A stretch of 64,000 nucleotides of DNA, taken from Symbiodinium natans (Eukaryota; Sar; Dinophyceae; Suessiales; Symbiodiniaceae). Under the pieces are notes generated by a model that saw nothing but the letters and a program-made list of their open reading frames with translations, searched no databases and was not told the origin of the DNA. Below, one piece after another: positions 42,664 to 52,555 of this stretch (positions are counted from its first letter, which is position 1; every line of letters starts with the position of its first letter). A program made the position numbers and the translations under genes. The stretch is taken from assembly GCA_905221605.1 (NCBI GenBank), contig CAJNDS010000178.1, positions 62,001-126,000 of the forward strand, written 5' to 3'.

Positions 42664-45600
42664 TTAAAGTGAGGCTCGGCAGGGTAGGTGCGTCACATCG
42701 AAGAGTTTGGCACCGTCAGCCAACTCCCAGCGCTGCTGGCCATCACTGTCCTGGGCAGGCGATTTTAGGGGTTTAGGGTTTAGGGTTTAGGGCTACCCCT
42801 TTGAAAGCCCTAATCCCATGGTTTCGGAAGGAAGCACAGATCTTCGGGCTTTCGGGTTTAGGGTTTAGGGTGATCCCAGAACAGAGCTAAGCTGTTGGGG
42901 TTAAGGGTTCAGGGTTTAGGGTTTAGAAACTACCCTTGATACTGAACCCTGAACATAGGTCTTGGGTTTGCGGTTTGAAAGAGTTATAGGGCGTAAGGCC
43001 AAAGCACGTGACCCGAATCCGGAGAGCAACCTCCAAAACCTAAACACTAAATCCCATAAACCCCGAAATCTCAAACCCTAAACCCTAGGCCCTGGTAGCA
43101 AGCGCCTGAGACAGTTCCTTTAGCTGAGGGTGGAGGGTTGAGGATTTGGGGTGTAGGGTGGGCTTCAGCGGGTTCGACACATGAAGTCTTGGAGTAGCCC
43201 AAGTGAACCCTTGAAGGCCTAAACCCTAAACCCTAAACCCTAAACCCTAAACCCTAAACCCTAAACTAGAGCGAGCTGCGGGTGCTGCGTTAAGCAGCAG
43301 CGAGCGTTACCGCGTGGCGACAGGCCCGCGGACGAGCCCGAGCCGTCCGGCGAAGCCTGGCGAGGGCTCGGGGCCAGTGCGCGCGATGAGCGCGGCCCAC
43401 GCTAGAGGGGTCGAACCCGCGTGCCAGCGTCAGTCTGGCCCCAAAGAGAATAACCCCAAACCCTCGGTTTTAAAGTTAAAACCACGCATCCTCCCCGTTA
43501 GGATTCAGGGCCTTTAGGGTTTAGGGTTCAAGGCCTTTAGGATTTAGGATTCAGGGGCTTTAGGGTTTAGGATTCAGGGCCTTTAGGGTTTAGGATTCAG
43601 GGCCTTTAGGGTTTAGGATTCAAGGCCTTGAGAGTTTAGGGTTTAGGATTCAGGGCCTTTAGGGTTTAGGATTCAAGGCCTTTAGGGTTTAGGATTCAGG
43701 GTCTTTAGGGTTTAGGATTCTAGGCCTTTAGGATTTAGGATTTAGAATTCAGGGCCTTTAGGATTTAGGATCCAGAGCCTTTAGGGTTTAGGATGCAGGG
43801 CCTTTAGGGTTTAGGATTTAGGATTCAGGGCCTTTAGGATTCAGGGCTTTAGGGTTTAGGATTCGAAGCCTTTAGAAGGTTTAGGATTCAGGACCTTTAG
43901 GTTTTAGGATTCAGGGCCTTTAGGGTGTAGGATTTAGGATTCAAGGCCTTTAGGATTTAGGATTTAGGATTCAGGGCCTTTAGGATTTAGGATTCAGGGG
44001 CTTTAGGGTTTAGGATTCAGGGCCTTTCGGGTTTAGGATTCAAAGCCTTTAGGGTTTAGGATTCGGGGCTTTTAGGATTTAGGATTTTTCTGGAAAACGG
44101 AGGGTCACCCAAAACCATCGTTTTTCAGTACTAAAAAATCGCATTTTTACTGCGGGTCCGGCCAAATCCTGGACAGGGCCTTTAGGGTTTAGGATTCAAG
44201 GCATTTAGGGTTTTGGATTCAGGGCCTGGAGGGTTAGAATCCAAGGCCTTTAGGATTTAGGATTCAGGGGCTTTAGGGTTTAGGATTCAGGGCCTTTAGG
44301 GTTTAGGATTCAAAGCCTTTAGGGTTTAGGATTCAAGGCCTTGAGAGGTTAGGGTTTAGGATTCAGAGCCTTTTTGGGCCTGACAGAGGGGCCGGTTTTC
44401 AGGGTCTGGCTTTCGGGGGTGTTGAGGGGCCTTTTCGGGTGCCTCCCAGCAGCTCCGAGGGGTGTTCAGGGGGCTGCAGGGGGTGGCCAGGGGGCTTGCA
44501 GGGGGCTTCCAACGGGGCTTTCAGGAGGCTCCGGGCTCGGAGCTCGCAGGGGGGGCTCCCAGGAGGCTCCCGGCGTCACGCGCTCCCAAAACCATCGTTT
44601 TTCAGGACAAAAAAATCGCATTTTCACTACGGGTCCGGCCAAATCCTGGGGCAGGGCCTCCTCATCCCAAACAGTTTCTGAGCGGTTTTCGGACCATTTC
44701 TGCGCTTTTTTGGGCTCCTCCGGACCCCCGCCAGAGCACCCCCACCAGAGCACCCACTAGAGCCCCCCCTCCACCAGAGCACCCCCACCAGAGCACCCCG
44801 CAAGAGCACCCCCGCCGAGCACGGCGCCTTCCGGACCATTTCTGAGCTTTCTGCGAGCCGGACCATTTCTGAGCCTTTTTTTGGGCGCTTTTTCCGGACC
44901 GTTTCTGAGCCTTTTTGGGCTCCTCCCGGACCATTTCTGGGCCTTTTTTGGGCTAGGCCCGGACCATTTCTGAACCAGGAAATCTTTTCAGGAAGCCTCC
45001 TTCGGCCAGGCCTCCCAAACTTCATGAGGTCCCAGGACAGTCGCAGGACCAAAAACCAAAGGGAGCCCAAGGCATAGACCTATGGGTCTTGTAAGCCCGG
45101 TATAAGCATCATAATTTGGAAACACCGGGCAAAAAAAAACCCTAAACCCGCCAAACAAACCAATGGATCTTGGGGGGACAGAGAGGCCTTCGCGGGGGGT
45201 ACCCCAGGATTTGGTCAAAGGCGGCCCGTAGCGCCCCCTCCCACTACTGTACTGACACACGATATTATAAAACCCTAAACCCGCCCAAGGTTGAGATGTG
45301 GGTGGGTGGGTTGGGAGAGTGCGTTGAACCTGGGCGCACACCACAACACACGTCCCGCGTGGTGGTGTGCGCGGAACCTTAGGAAACCCTAAACCCTAAA
45401 CCCTAAACCCTAAACCCTAAACCCTAAACCCTAAACCCTAAACCCTAAACCCTAAACCCTAAACCCTAAACCTAAACCCTAAACCCTAAACCCTAAACAA
45501 CCTAAACCCTAAACCCTAAACCCTAAACCGAAGCGCTAGACAACCCTAAACCCTAAACCCTAAACCCTAAACCCGAAACTCTAAACAGAAGCGCTAGATA

Positions 45601-46775
45601 ACTCTAAACTCTAAACCCTAAACCCGAAACCCTAAACTACCCTCCAAAAAAGCGCCCCACGTCCGACTTCTCCAGCCCAGCTCGGCCGGGCGTCCTTGGG
45701 GAAGATGGTCAGGGTCGTTGTCACCTTCACGGCTTTTGAGAATACCCAAATCACCCCTAAACCCTAAACCCTAAACCCTAAACCCTAAACCCTGAACCCT
45801 GAACCCTAAACCCTAAACCCTAAACCCTAAACCCTAAACCGACAGGGCCCAGGGTCCATGACTTGGGATTTTAGGATTTGGCTCTTCAGTATATTATGGC
45901 CATCTCTCTAGGTGCTTGGTACATGTAGTCTGACATAGAGCTACTCTAGACACAAGACAAGCTACGACAGCCTGATCTCGAACCACCCTAAATCCTCAAC
46001 CCTACACCCTAAATCCTCAACCCTACACCAGTGTAAAAAAAAAAAAAAAACATAACACGACGAAGCCCTGCATCAACAATGCTCCCATGAACCCTTAAAA
46101 TCTTGAAGTTAAAATTCTTGAAGTTTAAATTTTGAATTAAACCCCGAACCCCAAACCCTTCCTCTAAACCTGAACCGAAAGCCCTAAGCTTTCCCTAAAG
46201 CCCTGAATCCCTAAGACCCCTCAACCCTAAACCCGAAACCCCAAAACCCTCAACCCCAAACCCTAAACCCTAAACCCTAAACCCCAAACCCCAAACCCTA
46301 AACCCTAAACCCCAAACCCTAAACCCTAAACCCTAAACCCTAAACCCTGAACCCTGAACCCTAAACGCGCACCTCGCGGTCCCCGGTGACCTCGTACTTC
46401 CCAGGAGGCAGGGCCGTTGGCTGCTCCATGATCAGGCCGTGCCTTGCTTGCACACAAGTTTTAGGGTTTAGGGTTTAGGGTTTAGGGTAGAGGGTGTAGG
46501 GGGTGTAGGGGGTGTAGGGGGTTTAGGGGGTTTAGGGTTTAGCGTTTGGGGTTTCGGGTTTGGGGTTTAGGGTTTAGGGTTTAGGGTTTAGGGTTTAGGG
46601 TTCAGGGGGTGTAGGGGGTTTAGGGTTTGGGGTTTTAGGGTTGGGGTTTAGGGTTTAGGTCTCAGTGTGCAGCGATTTTGTGAGGCCGTCTCTGCTTCTG
46701 TGCAAACAGTGGTGTGTCTGGCCACCTCAGGGGAACCGGGTCAGATCTGATTGCGGTGGTAAGACGTCCAGACAT
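42664..46775 (-). CDS. Complete four-exon gene of unknown function (108 codons)
   Basis: Exons 5' to 3': 46696-46775 (starts ATG), 46367-46442, 45641-45724, 42664-42750 (TAA). Joined length is 327 bases, 108 codons plus stop, every junction in phase. It begins MSGRLTTAIRSDPVPLRW and continues HGLIMEQPTALPPGKYEV, VTTTLTIFPKDARPSWAG, EVGRGALFWR; the last exon starts DSDGQQRWELADGAKLFDV. Donors: AA|GC, CGC|GTTTAGGG, AGG|GTAG; acceptors GCAAGCAAG, GTGAAG, CGCCTGCCCAG. Introns are 253, 642 and 2890 bases; the first two hold telomere-type arrays and the third a minisatellite. The peptide reads continuously across junctions (KYEVTGDREVR then VTTTL), the main support. No signal peptide or membrane segment is seen. 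Family not recognised. Confidence 0.65.
43301..43466 (+). CDS. GC-rich coding-like island opposite the intron of the four-exon gene
   Basis: The plus frame has very high GC3 over 55 codons (SERYRVATGPRTSPSRPAKP, then VRAMSAAHARGVEPACQRQ), with acceptor AAGCAGCAG and donor TCG|GTTTTA. It looks like a disordered Pro/Arg/Ala segment. It lies inside a minus-strand intron, so a nested gene or a false frame are both possible. Confidence 0.3.
43501..44380 (+). repeat. Minisatellite of about 22-23 bases derived from the telomere unit
   Basis: The unit is TTTAGGGTTTAGGATTCAGGG followed by CC, with frequent one-base changes and partial units. About 35 units run from 43501 to 44090 and resume at 44170-44380. 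The break contains a unique 70-base sequence that occurs again at 44587-44655. Confidence 0.9.
44381..44995. repeat. GC-rich tandem repeats next to the minisatellite
   Basis: CAGGGGGCT-type repeats lie at 44460-44570, a copy of AACCATCGTTTTTCAGGAC at 44590-44608, CCACCAGAGCACCC repeats at 44733-44800, and CGGACCATTTCTGAGCCTTT repeats (about 35-45 base units) at 44690-44975. The open frames here are repeat artefacts. Confidence 0.8.
44996..45640. repeat. Spacer, inverted repeat and CCCTAAA array
   Basis: The inverted repeat GGGCGCACACCACAACA with its partner GTGGTGGTGTGCGCG lies at 45332-45373. A CCCTAAA array follows at 45384-45630 with decay at its end. All of it is in intron 3 of the four-exon gene. 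Confidence 0.75.
45733..46366 (-). repeat. CCCTAAA arrays in intron 2
   Basis: CCCTAAA at 45755-45840 and 46205-46366; an A tract lies at 46036-46051. The second array runs up to the donor of exon 46367-46442, so that donor is GTTTAGGG on the coding strand. Confidence 0.9.
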
Positions 46776-47318
46776 GGCTTAGGGAGCCCAGAGAAGACTA
46801 ATCCCTAAACCCTAAACCGGCTGGCTCTTTGCTGTAGGGTAGCGAATAATGAGCCTTTTTTTACGGCAAGACCAAGACCCAGACATGCTTTAGGAGGCCC
46901 AGACCTTGCGGGGCATTGGGCCGAGTTCAGACTGCCCGGCCCCCCCCCCCCCCCAAGACACCGAAAAAAGCAAAATACTCGAAAGGTACGCCCAGCTTAT
47001 GGCAAGACGTATTTACTTTGAAATCTTTAAAGAAGAACACACTTGCCTTTCCCAAGGGTTTTAGGGTCTTGAGGTTTTGGCAGCGCTGCTTTCAGTTTGA
47101 CGGGATGTTGCAGAAACCGCGCGACACCATGAATGGTGCCCAACAGCTTCAGCTTTCCCTCAAAGAAACCACGCTACCCCAAAACCAGACTCCTCAACCT
47201 GGAAACCGGAAACCTGCAACCCTGTAGCCGAAACAAATCACAAGCCTACGCCCATCATACCCAGCCGCTTTTGGTCCTTAGGCCCAGCATGTCCCCAAAC
47301 CAACCTTACACAGTGTCT
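46776..47318. other. Intergenic interval between two minus-strand genes
   Basis: 543 bases separate the stop of the RCC1-like gene from the ATG of the four-exon gene. It contains a C tract (46938-46954) and no convincing exon. Unidirectional close spacing is typical of dinoflagellate gene order. Confidence 0.6.
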
Positions 47319-48797
47319 CTACACCCTGGTAGCTTGGATCTGCACGTCCTTTAGGTAATCTTGCACAGAGCTGCTGTCGCCGCCCGCAGCAGCCACGCCC
47401 CAGGTCACGACAGAACCATCGCCCAGAATCGCAGCAAAAGCCGTGCCTGCAGCTTGGATCTGCTGCACGTCCTTCAGTTGACCTTGCACGGCACTGCTGT
47501 TGCCACCAGCAGCAGCGTCGCCCCAGGTCACAACAGACCCATCACCCATAATGGCGGCAAAAGCCGTGGTCGTAGCTTGGATCTGCTGCACATCCTTCAG
47601 CCGACCTTGCACAGCACTGCTATTGCCACCAGCACCAGCAGCACCCCAGGTCACAACAGACCCATCGCCCAGAATGGCGGCAAAAGCCGTGTTTGTAGCT
47701 TGGATCTGCTGCACGTCCTGCAGTTGACCTTGCACGGCACTGCTGTTGCCACCAGCAGCAGCGTCGCCCCAGGTCACAACAGACCCATCGACCAGAATTG
47801 CAGCAAAAGCCGTTCCGGTAGCTTGGATCTGCTTGACATTCTTCAGCTGATCTTGCACAGCTCTACTGTTCCCACCACTACCAGCATAGCCCCAGGTCAC
47901 AACAGACCCATCGCCCAGAATGGCGGCAAAAGCCGTGTTTGTAGCTTGGATCTGCTGCACGTCTTTCAGCCGACCTTGCACAGCACTGCTGTTCCCACCA
48001 GCAATAGCAGGGCCCCAGGTCACAACAGACCCATCACCCAGAATGGCGGCAAAAGCAGCGGTCGTAGCTTGGATCTGCTGCACATTCTTCAGCTGATCTT
48101 GCACAGCTTTGCTGCTAAAATCATCCTCCTCAGAACCCCAGGTTACAACAGACCCATCGCCAAGAATGGCAGCAAAAGCCGTGCAGGTAGCCTGGATCTG
48201 CTGCACGTCCTTCAGCCGACCTTGCACATCACTGCTATTCCCACCAGCACCAGCAGCACCCCAGGTCACAACAGACCCATCACCCAGAATGGCGGCAAAA
48301 GCCGTGGTCGTAACTTGGATCTGCTCCACGTCCTTCAGCTGATCTGGCACAGCTATGATGCTTTTGCCAGAATAAGTGCAAAGATGCCAGGTCACAACAG
48401 ACCCATCGCTCAGAATGGCAGCGCAAGCCGTGGCGGCGCCTTGGATGTGCTGCACGTTCTTCAGCCGACCTTGCACAGCACTGCTGTCGCCGTCATCAGC
48501 AAGTCCGCCCCACGCCACACCAGAGCCATCCCCAAGAATGGCAGCAAAAGCATACCATTGACCGTGAACGCGAACGCTGCTCGTCTGCAAGGTCAGCGTA
48601 TCGCCGGTCTGCAACCTACATTCCTCAAGCGTGGCTGCTCCATCCAGCACGTGTCCGGAGGCGTCCAACAGCCTGGCCCTGCCAATGGCCAGAGCCTTCT
48701 GTGCTCTCTTCTTCAATGACTCTACAGACTCGCCCGCTCCTGCTTCCAGAGAAACCCTCTTGCCACTTAGAAGACTCACCTCAATCGTAAGTGGCAT
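47319..48797 (-). CDS. Ubiquitin-like plus RCC1-like repeat protein (single exon, 492 codons)
   Basis: The start is the ATG at 48797; a GTG four codons upstream is less likely. Residues 1-70 form a ubiquitin-like fold: PLTIEVSLLSGKRVSLEAG, then VESLKKRAQKAL and a final LQTGDTLTLQ. Ten tandem repeats of about 41 residues follow, with consensus AFAAILGDGSVVTWG, then GGNSSAVQGRLKDVQQIQA. The WG and GDGS positions match RCC1-type beta-propeller blades. Repeats 1 and 2 are the most diverged (GVAWGG, VVTWHL); the last stops mid-unit at DVQIQATRV, so the propeller may be incomplete or the end truncated. Such Ubl/RCC1-like proteins are a large family in Symbiodiniaceae, often labelled HERC-like, but no HECT domain is present here. 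No intron. A long open frame on the opposite strand (47361-48719) is a by-product of repeat codon usage. Confidence 0.88.
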   Translation of the reverse strand: MPLTIEVSLLSGKRVSLEAGAGESVESLKKRAQKALAIGRARLLDASGHVLDGAATLEECRLQTGDTLTLQTSSVRVHGQWYAFAAILGDGSGVAWGGLADDGDSSAVQGRLKNVQHIQGAATACAAILSDGSVVTWHLCTYSGKSIIAVPDQLKDVEQIQVTTTAFAAILGDGSVVTWGAAGAGGNSSDVQGRLKDVQQIQATCTAFAAILGDGSVVTWGSEEDDFSSKAVQDQLKNVQQIQATTAAFAAILGDGSVVTWGPAIAGGNSSAVQGRLKDVQQIQATNTAFAAILGDGSVVTWGYAGSGGNSRAVQDQLKNVKQIQATGTAFAAILVDGSVVTWGDAAAGGNSSAVQGQLQDVQQIQATNTAFAAILGDGSVVTWGAAGAGGNSSAVQGRLKDVQQIQATTTAFAAIMGDGSVVTWGDAAAGGNSSAVQGQLKDVQQIQAAGTAFAAILGDGSVVTWGVAAAGGDSSSVQDYLKDVQIQATRV

Positions 48798-49477
48798 GGC
48801 TGGCCTCACGTGGAGTCTGCTTTCGGTGTGATTGTGTTGGGGTCTCTTGCATCATCACAGGAAGGGTGGAGCGCAGGAGCTACCATGAATTTCAGGTCGT
48901 AGCTACTGCGCTATGTTTGTGGAGCCCTAGTGATTTGGCTGTCAAGACCTGATCTGTTGGCAGCAGATCGAACAACCATCTTGCGACCACTTGCGACTAT
49001 CATCTTGGCGTGTCTGCGACTGCACTTCTTCCCTCACTTCTGAACACACTCAGGGCAGGGGATAGTTCTTTGCAAGGAGGATCCTTCTCAGGATCCACGG
49101 TGCCCGTAAAGCAACATATGGGTGGTTATCAAAATTATGGTCCCTTTTTGGCACCCAATTATAATACGGCACCTAATATTTACGGTACCCCAAAAGGGAT
49201 CATAATTTTGACAACCACCCATATACAATTCCAGAACCAACAGCAGGGTTTGACCAACAGAAAGGGTTTGGGGCTCTTGAATTCAGGCCCATCCCAAGCC
49301 CTGCGCAAAGGCCTAAACCCGAAACCCTAAGCCCTAAGCCCTAAAGCCCTAAAGCACTAAACCCTAAACCCTAAACCCTAAACCCTAAACCCTAAACCCT
49401 AAACCCTAAACCCTAAACCCGAAACCCACCCCCCTAAACCCTAAACCCTAAACCCCCCCACCCCAAAAAGCCCTCAC
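48798..49477. other. Upstream region of the RCC1-like gene, with a palindrome
   Basis: The first 300 bases 5' of the ATG are unique; a GAAAGCAG site 22-29 bases upstream of the ATG could accept a spliced leader. A long-armed palindrome spans 49115-49224 and a CCCTAAA array 49353-49455. No promoter motif is identifiable. Confidence 0.5.
49115..49224. mobile_element. Long-armed palindromic element
   Basis: The arms ATATGGGTGGTTATCAAAAT and ATTTTGACAACCACCCATAT continue pairing inward through GGTCCCTTTTTGG and CCAAAAGGGATC. About 35 bases per arm, non-coding, MITE-like. Confidence 0.6.
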
Positions 49478-51363
49478 ATCAATGCCGCCAGACTGCTCTT
49501 CAAGCCACCAGTCTGCCTCGACGTAACGCAACCCAAGCTTAGGGGTTTAGGGGTTTAGGGGTTTAGGGGTTTTGGGGTTTAGGGGTTTAGGGTTTAAAGG
49601 GTTTAGGGGTTTAGGGGTTTAGGGTTTAGGGTTTAGGGGTTTAGGGTTTGGGGTTTGGGGTTTGGGGTTTGGGGCTTGGGGTTTAGGTTTAGGGCTTGGG
49701 GTTTAGGGTTTAGGGTTTCCGGTTTAAGGCTCATGCAAGAGTTCTGTTTAGTGTATGGAAGCGGGGGAGAGCAGATGACGGCAGTTGCGAACAAAACGCC
49801 CTAAACCCTAAACCCTAAACCCTAAACCCTAAACCCCTAAACCCTGAATCCTGAACCCTACACACACACGAACGACTTCTCCTCAGGATCCATGTACGTA
49901 AATAGAGAATACTTGGGCCTTATAGAGTACCTGTATAGGGACTTTGAGTAGTAATGATGTACACGTACCCTTGTAAATGAGGGTTCGCCAGATCTCTGGT
50001 TCGAGCGTCAGGCTTCTTTGAGCTTATGAAGGCAAATATCTCCTCATAATGGGGATCCGCTTTTTGTTTCCCATGGTGCGTGCGTGTTGAAGCCTTTGAA
50101 GGTTGGGAAGGGCGTGGCTAAGAATGTTTAGGGTTGCTGGTTCAGTGTTCAGGGAATAGCCTGAACGTCAAAAACCATAAACCTGAACAGCAAGCCCTAA
50201 CCCTAAACCCTAAACCCTAAACCCAAAACCCTGAACCCTGAACCCTGAACCCTGCCTTGTCGAACTGCCAACCAGCCGGCGCCTGCCCTGTGCAAAAGAA
50301 GAGCAATCCATGCACACATTCGGGTTAGGTTTGGGGTTTAGGGTTTAGGGTTTAGGGTTTAGGGTTTAGGGTTTAGGGTTTAGGGTTTAGGGTTTAGGGT
50401 TTAGGGTTTAGGGTTTAGGGTTTAGCGTTTAGGGTCTCGGGTTTAGGGTTTAGGGTTAATGTTCAGGTTAAGATGAGATCACAGTTGTGTATTGGGAAGC
50501 ATCTTCCCAGACCCTGGGTTTCGAGTTTCTAGGGCTCAGGATCTACAGGACCCTAAATCCCTAAACCCTAAGCTGACCCTATTCCAAAAACCCAAAATCC
50601 CTAAACCCTAAACCCTAAACCCCAAACCCGAGTTCCCTCAATTCCCTACTAACCAACAGCAAGGCCGGGGGTGTGAACGACCGGACCTGCCTCCAGTGGC
50701 CTGCAAGCGCCTTGGAACCGGGAGCCAGAACTGAAGGCTTGGTGTCTAAAGTGCAGGGCCTAGGGTTTAGGGTTTAGGGTTTAGGGTTTAGGGTTTAGGG
50801 TTTAGGGTTTAGGGTTTAGGGTTTAGGGTTTAGGGTTTAGGGTTTAGGGTTTAGGGTTTAGGGTTTAGGGTTTAGGGTTTGGGGTTTAGGGTTTAGGGTT
50901 TAGGGTTGAAAGCAACCGCCTTTCAACCTCATAACTTCTGCCAAAGTCCATAGATATCGCAAACAAGAAGTGGCTGCAAAGCCATAGGTTGAAGCAATAC
51001 TGTGGTTCATACGGAAGCCGAAACAACGACCAATGTAACCCCCCTTGTAATCCCTAGGCCCTCCCAAAATACCGATCTGATTAGTGAAAAGGGGCCCTGT
51101 ATCTGACCCCTAAGGTTGTACCCTTGAGTTTGGAGGACCCTTTCAAAATCCTCTAAATGGATAAAATTAAGGGACACCTTTCGGGTTACAACCTCAGGGG
51201 GTACGAGTTTTGACCCCCTTGGACCCTAAACCCTAAACCCCAAACCCTAAACCTTAAACCCTAAACCGTAAACCCTAAACCCTAAACCCCAAGATATGAG
51301 CTGGTCCAGGGAGCTCGTATCCGCTCAGTCGCACTCCGCGCGGCCCAGGGTCCTTCGAAGGTG
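49478..51363 (-). CDS. Four-exon partial gene of unknown function
   Basis: Exons 5' to 3': 51335-51363, 50654-50700, 50256-50287, 49478-49537; total 168 bases, all junctions in phase (leftover/needed bases 2/1, 1/2, 0/0). Acceptors are strong: TGCTCTTCTTTTGCACAG and AAGGCGCTTGCAG; donors GA|GTGCG, G|GTTAG, AAG|GCAGG, GAT|GTGAGG. Peptides: HLRRTLGRA; PLEAGPVVHTPGLAV; QAPAGWQFDK; LGLRYVEADWWLEEQSGGID. No start or stop was found, so both ends are missing. Introns carry arrays in both orientations. Unknown family. Confidence 0.55.
49538..50255. repeat. Intron with TTTAGGGG variant array
   Basis: The eight-base TTTAGGGG variant fills 49539-49650 and TTTGGGG/TTTAGGG continue to 49715. CCCTAAA lies at 49798-49860 and 50195-50250. 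A segment at 49885-49985 resembles 8525-8600. Confidence 0.8.
50288..50653 (+). repeat. TTTAGGG array in an intron
   Basis: A TTTAGGG array occupies 50326-50455; the remainder is unique, with a short CCCTAAA run at 50600-50630 before the next donor. Confidence 0.9.
50758..50905 (+). repeat. TTTAGGG array
   Basis: About 21 nearly perfect units, 58 bases from the 5' end of exon 50654-50700. Confidence 0.95.
51089..51214. mobile_element. Palindromic element, family V
   Basis: CCCCTAAGGTTGTACCCTTG near the left pairs with GGGTTACAACCTCAGGGGG at the right; it shares these with 18276-18412. Confidence 0.5.
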
Positions 51364-52555
51364 CTGCTTGGCGCTTAAAAGGGGGCCGAAGCTGATGGAA
51401 GCCGAATGAAACCCTAGACCCCTCAAACCCTAAACCCTAAACCCTAAACCCTAAACCCTAAACCCTAAACCCTAAACCCTAAACCCTAAACCCTAAACCC
51501 TAAAACCGAAACTTGATGTTTGAGGGTTTAGGCCTACCATAGGGCCCTTAAGCCCCAGAAGCCAAGGCTTCAGGGCAAGGCCGAAGAGGCAGGGTCAAGG
51601 ACGGGTTTGGGGTTTGGGGTTTAGGGTTTAGGGTTTAGGGTTTAGGGTTTAGGGTTTAGGGTTTAGGGAAACCCTAAACCCTAAACCCTAAACCCTAAAC
51701 CCTAAACCCTAAACCCTAAACCCTAAACCCTAAACCCTAAACCCGAAGCCGAACAAGTCTCGTAAACTCTGAACCCTATCATTCCTATCGACCCGAAACC
51801 CTTCTTGGCCTACATCCTACCAACCCCGAAGCCTCGGAAACCCATGAAGACGCAACCCTAAACCCTAAACCCTAAACCCTAAACCCTAAACCCTAAACCT
51901 CAACCCCTTAAGAACATCTCAGTCCTGGGTCCAGAGACCCCATTTCTCGGCTCCTGATGATGGCGTACTTGGAGGTTCAGGCTACTTAGTACCCCAACTA
52001 CAAATGTACTTATAATAACCCATTAATAACCACACTAGGGTTTAGGGTTTAGGGTTTAGGGTTTAGGGTTTAGGGTTTAGGGCCTCTAAATGGGTTTTAA
52101 CTACAGCTATCAGTGGGTCATAAGTACCCAGAACCTCCAAGGAGGGTGTTTTTTGCGTCTAGGGGTTTAGGGTTTAGGGGTTTAGGGGTTTAGGGGTTTA
52201 GGGGTTTAGGGGTTTAGGGGTTTAGGGGTTTAGGGGTTTAGGGGTTTAGGGGCGTGTGGGTGTAGGGCTGAGGGGTCTAGGGCTTATGGGGTTTAGGGGC
52301 TTAGGGCTTAGGGCTTAGGGGTTTAGGGGCTCAGGGTTTGGGGGGGCTCAGGGCTTTCGGGGCTTAGGGTTTAGGTCTAAACCCTCTAAACCCTCTAAAC
52401 CCTCTAAACCCTCTAAACCCTCTAAACCCTCTAAACCCTCTAAACCCTTCAAGCCCTCAAAACCCTTCAAGCCCTCAAGACCCTCAAAAGCCTCAAAACC
52501 CTCTAAATCCTCCAAGCCCTCAAAACCCTCAAAACCCTCAAAACCTCGTAAACCC
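51364..52555. repeat. Arrays including a direct head-to-head junction and array-filled palindrome
   Basis: CCCTAAA at 51430-51503. TTTAGGG at 51603-51668 meets CCCTAAA at 51669-51743 with no spacer. A further CCCTAAA array lies at 51858-51895. A palindrome with an internal array spans 51968-52141. TTTAGGGG variants fill 52160-52255, and the nine-base unit CTAAACCCT repeats at 52380-52450. Confidence 0.85.

Noticed and set aside
43395-43425. tRNA-like T-arm GGGTTCGACCCC on the minus strand
   Set aside because: The stems do not pair to five bases and no acceptor, D or anticodon arm was found around it.
44374-45070. Open frames of 80-147 codons on both strands
   Set aside because: They read through tandem repeats; their repeats are of DNA units, not peptide motifs.
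48797-48809. GTG start at 48809 for the RCC1-like gene
   Set aside because: An ATG four codons downstream starts exactly at the first beta strand of the ubiquitin-like domain; GTG initiation is unlikely in a nuclear gene.
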